Source of the DNA: Labia minor
Taxonomy: Eukaryota > Arthropoda > Insecta > Dermaptera > Spongiphoridae
Reading direction: 5' to 3'
NCBI GenBank assembly: GCA_963082975.1
Contig: OY720349.1
Location: 49,333,962-49,397,961 of the forward strand
Length of the DNA: 64,000 bases
Of this stretch, positions 35,728 through 48,720 are shown piece by piece; position 1 is the stretch's first letter, and every line of letters begins with the position of its first letter. The translations under genes and the position numbers were made by a program. The notes under the pieces are model-generated. The model did not search any database. It saw only the letters and a program-made list of their open reading frames with translations, and was not told the DNA's origin.

Positions 35728-38700
35728 CTATGTTAGAGGGTTCATGAAATATAAATTTTCAAATAATTTTATTCAACCAGATTAGATATATTTGATAAAT
35801 GAGATCTAATATCAATAATAGTATACAAATTTTTTAGATTATATTCTTTTTAGAATTTAGATTAAGTTTTATTTTAATTAATGAATCTACTCTTATAAAA
35901 AGTTGAATTAAGAGTATGGAAACAATTCAATTAAAAACGAATGTTTCTTGGCCATATACATAATTATTTCTAGAAGTTTTCTTTTAGCAGGTATAAATAA
36001 CCAAAAGCAATTTACTGAGATTAACAATTGATACTTTCTCTGACTTTATAATTTTTAATTTTAATTAACTACAAATTATATAGTATGTGTCTGTTTGCTT
36101 TTTTATTCACGGGGAAACAGCTATAAAATTTAAGTGAATTACGAGGAGAGGTTGAAATTGGAGATGTCAAGAGTATCAAACCACCTTTAGGACCAATGTT
36201 GCGGATTTATTTATTTATGTTACCATATCATTTATTTTTACTACATTCCATTACTCTTACATCAATCTTTTTTACCAAATTATAAAGTGATCTTAAAAAT
36301 AATTGAAATTATTACACTCTACTATAGATACACAAACGGTTTTGTTTAGATTTTATTCATTTTTTTATAAATTTATAATGCTCAAATTTTCAACACTTAA
36401 TAAAAAAAATACAAAGAAATCACTAAAATTAATTATTTAAATTTATTAGTAAGTAACAAAATCAATTTTTAAATATTTTTCATATTATTTGTTAAATTTT
36501 ATGAAATATTATATGTTTTATATATATATATATAATATAGAAAAAATTATATGTTATATTAATAACAAATATATCAGTTTGTCTCAGTATTTAGATGAAG
36601 GTTGCAGCTAATATTTGTGTGAATTGTTATTCTATTTATCAACTGTAAAAAAGCTCTTATAAAAAGAAAGAGAAATGTCACAAATTTCAAATTCTCTTAT
36701 TGATCCTTTTGATCTTTAATTTAAAATGGCTATTATATGAATTTAATAGCGACTAGGTGTGAGATAGTCCTAACGATAGTTTTTCTATCGGTTGCAGTAA
36801 ATAGGATGATAGGTTTATGAATTATTTATTTATCACATTTCACATTCGCAATATAGATAAACCAACGTTTGCATCTTTAAAGGTCACTTGAGATCGGCCT
36901 TTTGGTGAATTATTAAACGTTTGACCTGCTTTGAATAAATAGTATATAATCAGGTTGAATAAATATTTAAATCATATTGTATGTTTATTCAAACAAATAA
37001 ATATCTATATGTTTTAATATCGATAAATCTTTAAATGATAAAAATATATTCATCAATTATTTTAAATCTCAAGCCTTTTTCTATATCTATATCTATAGCT
37101 TGGACAATTAAGTATACATTTATTATACTCTTCAATTTTGTTTTATATTAAAATCTTTTTAAATCAATTTAAATATAAAAAGGAAAGGTTTTTGAAACAA
37201 GTAATTCTGTCATATATTTAAAATACTTGTAACCGGTACTTCGAAAATTACTTCAATTATTAATATATTTTTTAATTTAAATAAATTTTATAAAAAAAAT
37301 TTACCTGAACTATCCGATTTTTTTTTCAATTATATTAATTAATTAAAAATGTTTTTCATATGCGTATAAAGTTGGGATCAAAGATCTCGAGATAAGATTT
37401 TTGTTAAATCTTAATAGAGAAAACAAATTTATCGAATTTAAAATTTTCAAAAAATTAATCTATTTAATAGTTTATAAGGAAAAATAGCAATAAGATTGTA
37501 TTATTGGTATTTGTAAATCTCATCCATCATTTTATCAAAAAAAGGAAAATAATTTCTTTGTGAGATTTTATTTTTTGCTAATTATTTTTTTAATCCTTTC
37601 CACCAAGACTTAAAAATTTGTACCTATTTCAAATCTTTGGAAAAAATTAGTAGTATAAGAATTAACTTGGAAGTCATGATGAGAATTTCATTAACATATA
37701 TAAGAATTGCAGTATGTTTTATATATTATTTTAATTCCACTGTTGTCTTCTCTCTAATCTTGAAATTATAATTTTATTTATATTAATGACACTTTCAAAT
37801 TACCTACATATCTCTCCTTTGGGATCAAATTCTAAATAACCTTCGTGACTGGAGGGGTGACTAGACACGTTATCCACCAAATATGACAAAAATAATGGTA
37901 AGAAGTGTCCATGATATATTTATATAGATCTTTATAATTTTTTTGTATGGTTATCATAACTACTTGAGAGATACATATTATTGATATTATTATTAGCATA
38001 TATATATATATATTCTAAACAATATATTTCTTTAATTGATATTCATTTAAAATGATAAATAAAGAATAGTTTATTTCTACTAAAAAATTAATAAATAGGA
38101 TATAATAATATTATTAAATTAATTAAAATTTATTTTTAGAAAAAATGAATGAAATTACATAATATTTTATGATTAGAAAAGAATATAAAAATATTGAAAA
38201 TTTGTAAAATTAGTATTTTGGTATCCATTATCGAACAAGTATATGGTCAGGAAATAAGTACGTAAGTATCATATAAACAACACGGAGTTTTACATAAATT
38301 TGTATTAATAGTTTTATACCTAAAATCAATTTCTGATTTTTTTTATATGTTTTGGATTAATTGATGATTTAGAGATTTTTTATAAAAATAAATCATAAGA
38401 TAAGAGTAGGAGAATAGAGGATCATAATAATCACAATATATATATATATATATATATAATTGACCCAAGAAATTTATTAATATTTCCCAAAGACCCGCAG
38501 TATTCTTAAATATTCACAGTTCGTAAAGAATAAATTTTTTAGTTTCCTTGCGGCTGCTCGTTGAACTGATAATAAATTCGAAAAAATCATGTGTTATTGG
38601 TCTAAATATTATATAACCTGCTTATATTAATTTTTGTTAGACTATTAAGAACCGTGACGTAAAAGATAAAATATAAATCGACACAATATATTTCAATATT

Positions 38701-39520
38701 AATATTTTTATTTTCAATTTAATTAAAAAAATCACCTGAGATAAAATTTGAATTGGCAAAATCAAATTTAATTAATATTATAAAATAACAAAAAATTAAC
38801 ATAAATGAAAATCACTATTTTCCATTATCAATATTGTTTTAAATTATAAAAATTATTTTTATAAGAACATTGTTTAATTAAATTATATATAAATTGTTGA
38901 TAATATCAACACAATCGAAAAAATTATTAATTTTTAGGAATTATAAAACACATTTTTCCTTTAAAAATTAGATTTTTTAAAAGTTTTTATAAACGTAGGT
39001 ATCATATATTTTAAAACATCTTTATTATCACATATATGAATAAATAATAGCATAATTTTAAACCTTTAAAATCAAATAAAAAATAAAATTTAATATCCGC
39101 TAAGGGATTTTTAACGGAGGCGCTTTGTTATTTAACTTTTTTGCTACTAAAAACAATAAATAATTTATTAGCAAATAAATTTTATCCTGAGAATTAAATG
39201 CAATGATTATTTCCTATAAAATTTTCTTTCCTTATTAGAATTTCATTTAAAACAATAAAGTTTCAATTTATATATTAAGTAAGAATTAATTTTTCTTCTG
39301 TTTGTTACGTAAAAAAATAATTAATTTAAAATATATTTTAAAAAAAAAATTTAAAATCCATTAAATAAGAGACCCGTAAATATCTAGTGAAAATTCACAA
39401 ATTTGAAATTTTTATTTTCTCTCCAAACTTTATTTCTTTTTTCCACCTATACCTATTGGAAAAGTATGGTGTTATTATATAATTATTATATTTATTTATA
39501 TAATTCGATCTATTTTAACC
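35728..39520. other. AT-rich intergenic DNA
   Basis: Nearly 3.8 kb with microsatellite tracts such as (TA)n at 36520-36535 and 38435-38460. A slightly GC-richer patch at about 36740-36930 shows no coding frame or RNA fold that I could support. Nothing else is seen. Confidence 0.4.
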
Positions 39521-39524
39521 TTAC

Positions 39525-39880
39525 CTCATTGGAAAGAGCCGAGTGGATGTTTTGATTATTGGTGCCGTGTTCGTTGAGAGGGATTCATTGATTGAGAAGG
39601 AGAACCCCCGAGCCGACTGCTCAGTTCAACTCCACTCGGGCTATGAACATCGATCCCCAACAGAGTGGGCCCTGGGACTCACAGGAACCTCCACTGCCCC
39701 CCCCCCACAATTTCCCCACTCTTTTGACTTCATACTACCACCAGTTAAACCACCCACAACCCATTCTATCTCGCAAATAGATTCCCACCAAAACAATCAT
39801 CTATCCCGGCCTTACATTTATCTATTTCCCCTTTCAAATTGTAAAGCTCTCATTTCGGTTAGAATCTTCCTTCATTGAAA
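39525..39880 (-). other. GC-richer island, candidate noncoding first exon on the - strand
   Basis: An island distinct from its AT-rich flanks. On the - strand it ends in AATGAG followed by the near-consensus donor GTAAGG at 39524. A 111-codon + strand frame crosses it but shows low-complexity Pro/Ser content and no family, so I do not call it a gene. The M13 peptidase, also on the - strand, needs an upstream 5' UTR exon, and this is a candidate. Confidence 0.3.
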
Positions 39881-40027
39881 TAGAAAGAGAGAGAGAGAAA
39901 TGGGATGTTATTAATAAGACATTTCAATCATTCCATCCTTTGTTTTAACTACAAATTAACTATTAATTAACTAAGTATCTTTTCACTCTCCTTTCTACTA
40001 TCACCTTCAACAACTATAATAAATATT

Positions 40028-40143
40028 TTTACTATCTCGCCAGAGATTGTATTGCGATCACGAAAATTTTCGATGTCGAGATTTTGATGTTTTTATACGT
40101 TTTGAAGGTTCCTGAATCATTTTCACTAAGGTTGAGAAAAATT
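40028..40143 (+). repeat. Dispersed repeat, copy 2 (partner 24085-24200)
   Basis: Near-identical to 24085-24200 in the same orientation. It is followed by TATC/TTCTATC microsatellite. Confidence 0.75.
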
Positions 40144-40194
40144 TATGTCTGAATATAAATAAATAAATATATCTATCTATCTATCTTCTATCTT

Positions 40195-40330
40195 CTATCT
40201 TCTATATATATAAAAGGCAATGTCTGTCTGTGTGTCTCGCCTAAACTCAAAAACTACACGCCCGATTACGATAAAACTTTCAGAGATTGTTTAGGGCATC
40301 CCAGGGAAGGTTTTAGTGTAGTTAAATTTA
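40195..40330 (+). repeat. Helitron-like or similar interspersed repeat end
   Basis: CTATATATATAAAAGGCAAT followed by GTCTGTCTGTGTGTCTCGCC and AAACTCAAAAACTACACG is the kind of terminal sequence seen repeatedly in arthropod genomes on Helitron-like elements. No matching 3' end was delimited. Confidence 0.4.
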
Positions 40331-41054
40331 AAATTAATTTATCCAAAATTAATTATATTTAGTAATATTTTAGTAAAAGTCTATTTATGGTTACCATGGT
40401 CACATTGAAAAATTTACAATAAATAAATAAAAATAATTGGAAATCTTTTCAACTTATTATTTTGATAAATTTTATTAATATTTTTAATTTTATTTAAACT
40501 GTCAAAAATAACTTACCCATAATAACAGTTGTAATAAAAATAAAAATATAAATCACAATGTAAGTAAAATATTGAATCGTTTTATTTAAAAGCATATTAA
40601 AATTTCCATTAAATATGCAGGTAATTGGAACTCCAACATGTAATATTAGCAAATATTCTGGGATGGGAAAAATACTAAGATCATGTCATGTCCTATTAAA
40701 TATTTTGAATTTTATTAATAAATCTAATATAATGAAAATAAATTAATACTAAGAACTGTTTAGCGCCCCAAGTGGTTATAAGACAAACAATTTTAGCTAG
40801 TATAATAAGATTAATCCAAGTAATATCGTCTATTTCTATTCGACACTATTTTCACTCCTTATGGTAGCGGCCCAGTCGATGATGTTATATGGATCGTTAA
40901 TTAACCATTAACCATTCACCGAATCGTCATTCAAATAATAACATACAAACAGAAAAGTAGGCGTGTTGATATAAAATATATACCTGTGACACCGAACTAT
41001 CACTCGACCCTTTAACCAATTTATTTATACAATTATTTTTTTATATACTTTAAA

Positions 41055-41465
41055 AATTTTACAATTTTTTAATTTAATCAGTAAATTAATTATATATTAT
41101 TATTATTATTTGTGTCCCTTCATACAAAATGTAAATTTTCTTTTTTGATATGTTTTCCTAACATATACAAATATACATATTCTTTGAATGAAAATAAAAA
41201 TAGATATTTATTTAAATGAAATAAAATTATATGAATAATTGATCTCATAATTGGATTTTCATTTTCAATTAACGATTTGTGAATTCATAAAATATTAAAA
41301 AAAAACTTTTAAAACTTTTTAAATTATTTTCAAGTAAGTATATAAGATATTATATTATGGGTGAATTCAAATGTATGAAGGGACACATTATATAATATAG
41401 ATAGATATAACATTTACAATAATAATATATATAATTAATTTACTGATTAAATTAAAATGTATTAA
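41055..41465. repeat. Inverted pair of LINE-tail repeats
   Basis: TGTGTCCCTTCATAC with an adjacent AATTTAATCAGTAAATTAAT block near 41065-41130 recurs inverted near 41370-41460. The same AT-rich block is the tail of the LINE fragment at 25.8 kb, so these are truncated tails or a MITE derived from them. Confidence 0.5.
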
Positions 41466-42100
41466 AAGTAAGAACACAAAAACAAATAAATGTTTTATCT
41501 AATTGAATATTTGATATTGATTGAATATTTAGTAAATAATATTTTATAATATTTACCGGAGTATAATAAATTGATAACGTCATTTAATTCTCCTACTATA
41601 TATCGAATCGAATATAAAGATAAATCTTCAAAACGTTGTGTGAAACAATTTCAAATAATTTAAATGTATATCTATTAATGAAATTAAAAAAATCAAATAT
41701 ATGAATATAATATAAATATTTTTAATTTTATTTTAAGAATAGATATGTATATATCTCACAGGCGGTGGCTGTGACATCACATATATACATTTAAATTTAG
41801 AAGAAAAAAACTAATAAAGATGTAGTTTTCCTGAGATATGATCAATAAAACTCAATTTTTCTTTATAAATACTATCTCTGGTGTGAATTTCAAAAAAATC
41901 GTTAGAGCGGTTTTTGAGAACAGAGAAACAAACAAACAATTTTTACCCTCATAATAAGATAAGATACTTATTCCGAAAACCGTTAATTAAAATGTAATAA
42001 CTATTAATAATTAATAAAGTAGAAATAATTTTCCAACAAATAAAAATGTAATAATAATTAACAAAAAAAATAAAAAATAAAAATAAATTATTAAAAAAAT

Positions 42101-44080
42101 AAGTTGACCTGTGGCCAGGTCCGAACCGACCGACGGTTTGAAATAAATTAATTTCCAGCTACAGACACAATTTCAAATAATTCTAATATATCTATTAATG
42201 TAATAAAAAACAGATATGGATACATAAATAATAAATATAAACATTTTTAATTTTATTTTATTTATAATATATATGTAAGACCAGGCTGTGACGTCATGAA
42301 TGGCTGGATGACGTCATATAATTTTAAATTAAGAAAAATCTAATAAAGATAATTGTTCTCGAGGATAAAACCAATACAAAGTGCATGATTCGAGGTGATA
42401 TGTAAAAAATCTCCTCATGTGAAATTTGATGTGAAAATAACCCTTCCCTTCCTATCGTCGATCGCTAATACTACCACTTCCGGTTTCCGGATTTGCACCA
42501 AAGTTGATCAATTCATCATACTGATGCATTAAGCAAAGATACCAAATTTCATCAAAATTCATTGAGACGTTCAAGTTGTACACATCTATACGGACGGATG
42601 GACAGACATCATGCTAAAAATAATTTTTGGGACGCAGGACCTATTAATTATAAACAAATAATTTATTTAATGTTATCTTGTAACAGCTTGTATAATATAT
42701 AATTAAAAAAAAAATAAAAAATAAAAAAAAAATTAGTATTTTATGAAGTCAAAATAATTTTTAAAACGTCAATTAAAATGACTAAATTATATTATCTTTG
42801 TTTTTGTTTCAATTATTAATTACAACTATATTTTAAGTGAAAAAATGATTTATTTATAGTTATATAAAATTAAAATATGATGTTTAGACAAATGATATAA
42901 ACGACATGTTTTAAATTTTTGTCTTTTTGAAATTGAGTATTTTTTTTTAAATTTGTTTTAAATCAAAATTATTGTATTCTATTCTAATTTTTTATTAATA
43001 GGTTTCTTTTTTATTTTTAATTTTTAATAAATTCACTTTTTTTTGAAATGATATTAATAAAAAATAATATTCAATTGTATAGAAATTTAAAAATTAGAAT
43101 ATTTGAATTTTTTAAATTTTAACACATTTAATCAATCATATGCATAAAGAATAGAAAATTTTGAAAATCAACTTGATATTAAATTCAGGAAAAAATACTA
43201 ATATTAATAATATATAGACAATTCGAATATAATTTGAAACTCTTTCTGTCCCTCTATTTTAAATTTAAAAAAACGGAGTGTTAAGAAATTAAGATGCCTT
43301 ATTCAACATGGATAGGTAAATGATTGGGCTAGAAGAGGAAGCAATTTATAATTGACTTCTAATTCAGATTTAGGACACACAAATCGGACAATATTATATC
43401 AAATCTCGCTAAGAACATTCAATATTTCTGTACACAAAGCGAAATCTTCATGTTGCGACTAATAATAATTAAATTTTAATAACATACAATATTACCAATT
43501 TTTACCGACCGACGATTGTAAGGGAGGTATTGTTTTCACACCAAATTTCACATGTGGAGATATGTTAAAATCTCCACGAATCAAGCATAAAGGAAAAAAG
43601 TATATTTAGCATGATGTCTGTCCGTCCGTCCGTCCATATAGATGTGTACAGCTTGAACGGCTCAACGGATTTTGATGAAATTTGGTATATTTACTTAATG
43701 CATCACCGGAAGTGGTAGTATTAGCGATCGACGATAGGAAGGGAAGGGTTATTTTCACACCAAATTTCACATGTGGAGATTTTTTACATATCACCACGAA
43801 TCATCCACTTTGTATTGGTTTTATCCTCGAGAAAAATCATCTTTATTAGTTTTTTCTTAATTTAAAATTATATGACGTCATCCAGCCATTCATGTACGTC
43901 ACGGCCTGGTCTTGCATATATATTATAAATAAAATAAAATTAAAAATATTTATGTTATATCCATATCTGTTTTTTTATTACATTAATAGATATATTAGAA
44001 TTATTTGAAATTGTTTCTGTAGCTGGAAATTAATTTACTTCAAACAGTCGGTCGGTTCGGACTTGGCCACAGGTCAACTT
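42101..44080. mobile_element. Long-arm inverted repeat element (family R1) carrying TGACGTCA sites
   Basis: The left arm 42101-42619 and right arm 43609-44080 are diverged inverted copies of each other over roughly 470-520 bases. They share GTTGACCTGTGGCCA, ACCGACCGAC..., TTTCCAGCTACAGA, TGACGTCAT..., ACCAATACAAAGTG and TCCGTCCGTC/GACGGACGGA blocks in mirror order. The spacer of about 1 kb is AT-rich without an ORF. The outermost bases are inverted AAGTTGACCT. Partial copies elsewhere in the window show it is a repeat family. No transposase is present and the superfamily is unknown. Confidence 0.75.
42289..42316. promoter_or_regulatory. Paired CRE-type sites TGACGTCA in the left arm
   Basis: Two perfect palindromic TGACGTCA sites start at 42289 and 42309, exactly 20 bases apart. 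This octamer is the CREB/ATF consensus. Another intact site is at 43873, with a mutated partner beside it, in the right arm. Binding here is not shown. Confidence 0.5.
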
Positions 44081-44404
44081 ATTTTTTTAAGAACCAAATT
44101 GAAAAAATTTAGAAAAAACTGGACTAGATTTATGAATTAATTTGCATATATAAAAAATTATTTTGGAAATAGTTCCTCCAACTGAAAAATATACTGGAAC
44201 CAAAGTAGGTTGAGATATATAAACGTTAAATCGGTATGTAACTTAATGTATATTTTACTAAATTTTTTTTAGAATTAAAATAGAAATTCATACTAGAAAA
44301 AAATTGTTTAACGTAATTTGCTAAGAACACAGCAAAGAAAAGCATAACTCATCGATATCTTCGAAATTGCCAACCAACCAAGATAAGAACAATTCTTCCC
44401 ATTT

Positions 44405-44520
44405 GCCCTCTTTTTACCGACCGACGATAGTAAGGGAGATATTGTTTTTACACCAAATTTCACATGTGGAAATTTTTACTTATCTTCACGAATCAAGCAT
44501 TTTCTTAACAGAAAAAAGTA
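44405..44520 (+). repeat. Partial copy of repeat family R1
   Basis: CCGACCGACGATAGTAAGGG and CACCAAATTTCACATGTGG blocks match the R1 family in the same order as at 43500-43600. Confidence 0.7.
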
Positions 44521-44902
44521 TTTTTATTTATGAAATATATTTACATTAAAATTAAAATGATATCACATTCGGCAAACAATTTTAAATTTAACTTAAATTT
44601 AAATTGAACCATTTACATTAATACGCCACCTCCTTGTTTTTTTTTTTGTTTTTTTTTTTCAAAATATGATAATTTCATTAATGAACTTCTTACTGATATA
44701 TTTATAATTTTTTTTTTAAATTTTCATTAAGATCTTTGAATAAAATTAAGCTTATTGATTTAATAGAATTAACAGAATTAAACTTATTGATTCGATTTAA
44801 GATGTATTCTAAAACACCACTAATTTTAAAAATTAATATTTGTTTATTTTATTTTATTTTAATATGTATTTTATTTGAAATAATTTGCAGTAGAGCGCTC
44901 AC

Positions 44903-45052
44903 CTCTGCACTCCCCGCTCGCCCCTCTCCATGCCCCTCCGACGCCTTGACTGACCTCCGCCTGCCGTCCGGCCGACTCAGTTCCCATCAGTTCCCCTTCC
45001 CTGCTGCGTGCAAGACCCTAAGCGGCTTCTTCACTGAAATCATCCCTTAATC
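44903..45052 (-). other. GC-rich island, second candidate noncoding exon
   Basis: About 150 bases of C-rich (+ strand) sequence inside AT-rich DNA. On the - strand it ends in GTGCAGAG followed by the donor GTGAGCGC at 44902. The + strand open frame through it has no recognisable domain. It could be a 5' UTR exon or promoter-proximal sequence of a - strand transcript. Confidence 0.3.
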
Positions 45053-46430
45053 AGTCGCTAATCAAGAATTAATTGTAATTTTATTATTTATTTTTATTAA
45101 TTAAAAGGAAGATTAGTGAACTTTAAAAAAAAATATTTCAATAAAAATTAAATTTTATAAAGTGCATTTTTATAATTTTTTATTCATATACCCAAATAAA
45201 TTTATAAATTTTTCATTCCAATCTTTGAAAAGAATTAATCTTAAATATTCTATCAGATCTCATTAATTAAATTTTATTAGAAGTTAAATTAAAATTATTT
45301 AAAAATTAAAAAATCATATACAAATTTTATTTTTCTTTAAATATATTTATTAAAATATTTTTTAAATTTCAATATATATATATATTAATCCTATTAAAAC
45401 TTATTTATTTAAAAAATATGAAGATGTGCTGATTATTTTCAAAAAATTCATATAATATAATTATAAATCAAAAAAATATAAATTTCTTATATTCATATAG
45501 GAATATATAATTTTAAATATTCTATATATTCTTTCTAATTTCATTATCCCTTACACCGTTCCTTTTAAATCTCATATGAATATTGTTTTGTCAATTTCAT
45601 ATTATTATAACACTTTTGAAAAATGAATAATATTTCTATTACCTATATATCAATTAAACAGAATAAAATCTTCGTGAAATTAATAATATAATCATAATTA
45701 GTTTTCTGATGTTTTCTAAGATATTTTTATTATATGTCTATTAAATGCGTATTATAACTTATTATAATCATGGTTCTATATAGGATGTAAAATAATTTCA
45801 GTATTTTAATATTACAGAAATAAGATAATATTTTTAAAAATCTATACACTTTTTTAATCCTATTAATATTATTTATTTATTTATATCTTATTTTTTTTAT
45901 TTCCTGTATATAATATAAATATCTAATCTTAATTATTTTTTTCTTTATCGAGGCTAGAGTGATGGACATCAATTCAAGTCTACGAGCTGTTCTTCGAGTT
46001 TAATCTGCGAGAAATATCAACCCTTTATTAACTCCGAGGTCAGTATTTATTATTAATTTTATTTTTAATTCAATTGAAATTTATTGATTATAAACTAATA
46101 AGTTATTTTTCTTCTTCTATTTCATGTTTCAATCTTCGTTCCTGCTACTGAATTCTTGATTATCTTCTCCATCCTTCATGACGATGAAATGATTAAAATA
46201 CAGCTCTCCAAATGTAAGTAATAATCGTTATTTATTTAGCATGGCGCACTTTAAAATAGAAAATATAAATATAATATTTAAAGTAAAGTTTAATATAATA
46301 TAGAAAGTATAATTAAATTACAATGATTTTTTGCTTTTGATAATTTTCATTAGGAGATTATAGAGAAATATATTAAATTATATGACAGAATTTAGTGAGA
46401 TTAGGGAATTTCAGAGTACATCTTTCAAGA
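45053..46430. other. AT-rich intergenic DNA
   Basis: No supported feature. Confidence 0.4.
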
Positions 46431-47110
46431 AGAAGCATTGATTGATAAAGGAGGCAGAAGAGACAAAGATATTTTTAGAATTAGTTATACTGGGAGGGTG
46501 GCTATTTTTTGATATATATAGTTGTTAGGAATTTTCAGGTGGTTGCCTCCTACATCCATGCATGTTCTCATCATACTAATTCATAGATTATATTAGAATT
46601 AATAAATAAATAAAATGTGGGTGGATAAAACAAATGCCATGCTATTATTTAAGGGATGGTTTGCATGAATTGCATGTCAGGTCTGAATTGTGCCATTTTG
46701 TATTACTGAGAGTGTATTTGAGGTGGATTGGATGAACGGGAATTCGGGAAGGTAATTCAGCATAGTTCCGAAATGGGATTAGCCTGAACAGGAACAAATT
46801 GTTGGTTACCTTTTGAGCGCAGGGCTTTTTCGATTAGCATGGGCCTTCCATCCATATTGATGGAGGCTATGCACTCCCTTACTAGGTAGGTTTTATTTCA
46901 GGTTGCCCCGAATGACGCGATTTCATTTCGAAATCCAAAAAATCAAAGGCACTCTCAGCTGATTCAAAGAGGCTACAGACCAAACGCCTTATTTTTTTTT
47001 AATCTTTTTTTTAAGGCAAACTTTCTTTATTATTACTTTTTCTAAATTTCGGAAGGCGAGGCTTGGAAGGGCTAATTTATGGGGAAAGGAGGAGGCCCTA
47101 TTAAATATTC
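46430..47110. other. GC-richer, non-repetitive island, candidate regulatory element
   Basis: About 680 bases of balanced composition without long open frames in either strand and without similarity to the repeats seen elsewhere in the window. Such islands in an otherwise very AT-rich desert are often conserved noncoding elements. No motif is strong enough to name a function. Confidence 0.3.
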
Positions 47111-47832
47111 AATTGTTTTTTTTAATTTAATTAATAATAAAAAAATAATTGAATATCGCGATTATTTTCTTTAACTTTTTATTTTCATTTTGAAATATTC
47201 AATTTCATAATTTAAACTTTGATATATTTTAAATATTTTACTAAATAGGTAGGATTAATTATTATTATAATTCCTCAATTTAAAATTAAAATGCAAACAT
47301 CACAAAAAAAATCATATATATTGTAAAAATATAACTTTTTCAGTATTATTTCTTTTTAACTTACCAAATATAAAAATATTTTTTTTTTTATTATGAAAAT
47401 TATTTCATATGAATATAAATATATTGTAATCGAATATATCTATACTCAATAATAATTTAATATTAATAAATTAGCAAAATTTTTTCTTATCATTGTACTG
47501 ATAAATCATATTTGGAGAGAAATAAAATATATTTAAGCTTATTTACATTAAGCTTATTTAAAAAATAAACTTAATGTATAATTTTTGTTAATTATAAACA
47601 TGTGGTACAACTTATTTTAAATAAATTAATAAAATTAGATCTCCTAAATTTTTTTTTAATTTCGATAGATCAAATATTTTTATTCTTTAGCTGACTTACA
47701 AATCCCATAAGAACATTTTGCTTATTCTTATGTGTATTCTGTGTCCCAGTGTCCCCGCAAAAATTCTTCGGGAGATAAAAATGTCTCTCGGTTTACATAA
47801 ATAATATCATCCGTGAATAAACTCAATATTAT

Positions 47833-48045
47833 TAAATTTTTACCGACCGACGATATCAAGGGATGTAGTGTTTTCACACCAAATTTCACATGTGGAGATT
47901 TTTACATATCTCCACGAATCATGCATTTTGTATTGGTTTTATCCTCGGGAAAAATTATCTTCATTAGTTTTTTCTTAATTTTAAATTATATGACGTCATC
48001 CAGCCATTCATGACGTCACAGCCAGCTACTACTTATATATTATAA
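47833..48045 (+). repeat. Solo right-arm copy of repeat family R1 with two TGACGTCA sites
   Basis: From TTACCGACCGACGATATC through CACCAAATTTCACATGTGG and GTATTGGTTTTATCCTCG it matches the right arm at 43735-43910. TGACGTCA occurs at 47991 and 48011, again 20 bases apart. Confidence 0.75.
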
Positions 48046-48059
48046 ATTCTTGCTATATG

Positions 48060-48330
48060 TCCCGCTTACCTCCATTTCATTCTTTTTATATGAATACCTA
48101 TATGGTCCATCGCTATTATCTTATATAAGTCTTCTATCTATCTTTATCTCCTCTTCTAATACTCAATATACTTCGAACCATCGATCTTTGAGTTGATTCT
48201 AGATCTTTCATATTTCTTTTTGTTAGAGGCCATGTTTGTGAAGTTAAAATTGTTATAACGTACCTTTTTAGAACTTTAATAATAGATCATGGCATTTAAA
48301 ATCATTTTACAATCAAATGATTAGATATTA
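48060..48330 (-). pseudogene. LINE reverse-transcriptase fragment
   Basis: The - strand reads PLTKRNMKDLESTQRSMVRS then ILSIRRGDKDR. This matches the TK...KL.VTQRAMER.MLG..L.DR.RN segment just after the RT domain of several insect LINE clades. It is short and interrupted. Confidence 0.65.
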
Positions 48331-48419
48331 AATTAGACTAATCCACCATTTACAGATAACAGATAGAGCGGATGATAATATAATAATCATATATAATATA
48401 GAATAATATTAATTTATAA

Positions 48420-48720
48420 AATTAATATAATGCTTCTATGAAGTGTGGCGTTCCATTGTCCTGTATGCAGAGATTGAGCCAACAGTCACTTCATGATCTT
48501 CGAACTACTTTAGAACCCTTTGCTCTATACATTTCGTCCAAAGTTCCTCCAATATTTTTTATCCCTTCCAAAAAATAAGATTTATCGAGGACATTAAAAT
48601 AATTATTTTTTTGTGAGATGATTTTCGCCGAGCTATTTCTCCAGGTTTGGAAACAAGAAATAGTCACTTAAATCCGGATAATAGGGTTGATGAGGGAGCA
48701 ATTCGTATTTCAATTCATGG
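48420..48720 (-). pseudogene. Degenerate mariner-like transposase C-terminus
   Basis: The - strand carries relics resembling the SPDLAP.DYFLFP.L segment near 48690-48640, then a Lys-rich part and KYWRNFGRNV with SKG further on, as in mariner C-termini. Stops are frequent and element ends were not found. Confidence 0.5.

Noticed and set aside
36740..36930. Possible structured RNA or tRNA in a slightly GC-richer patch
   Set aside because: No cloverleaf, no convincing internal promoter boxes and no CCA-adjacent stem could be drawn.
39543..39878. 111-codon + strand open frame from MDVLIIGAVF
   Set aside because: Low-complexity Pro/Ser/Thr content, no domain and no splice context. The openness follows from local GC richness. 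Kept only as a GC island.
44736..45050. 104-codon + strand open frame ending FFTEIIP
   Set aside because: The first half is AT-rich intergenic sequence read by chance and the second half is the C-rich island. There is no protein family.
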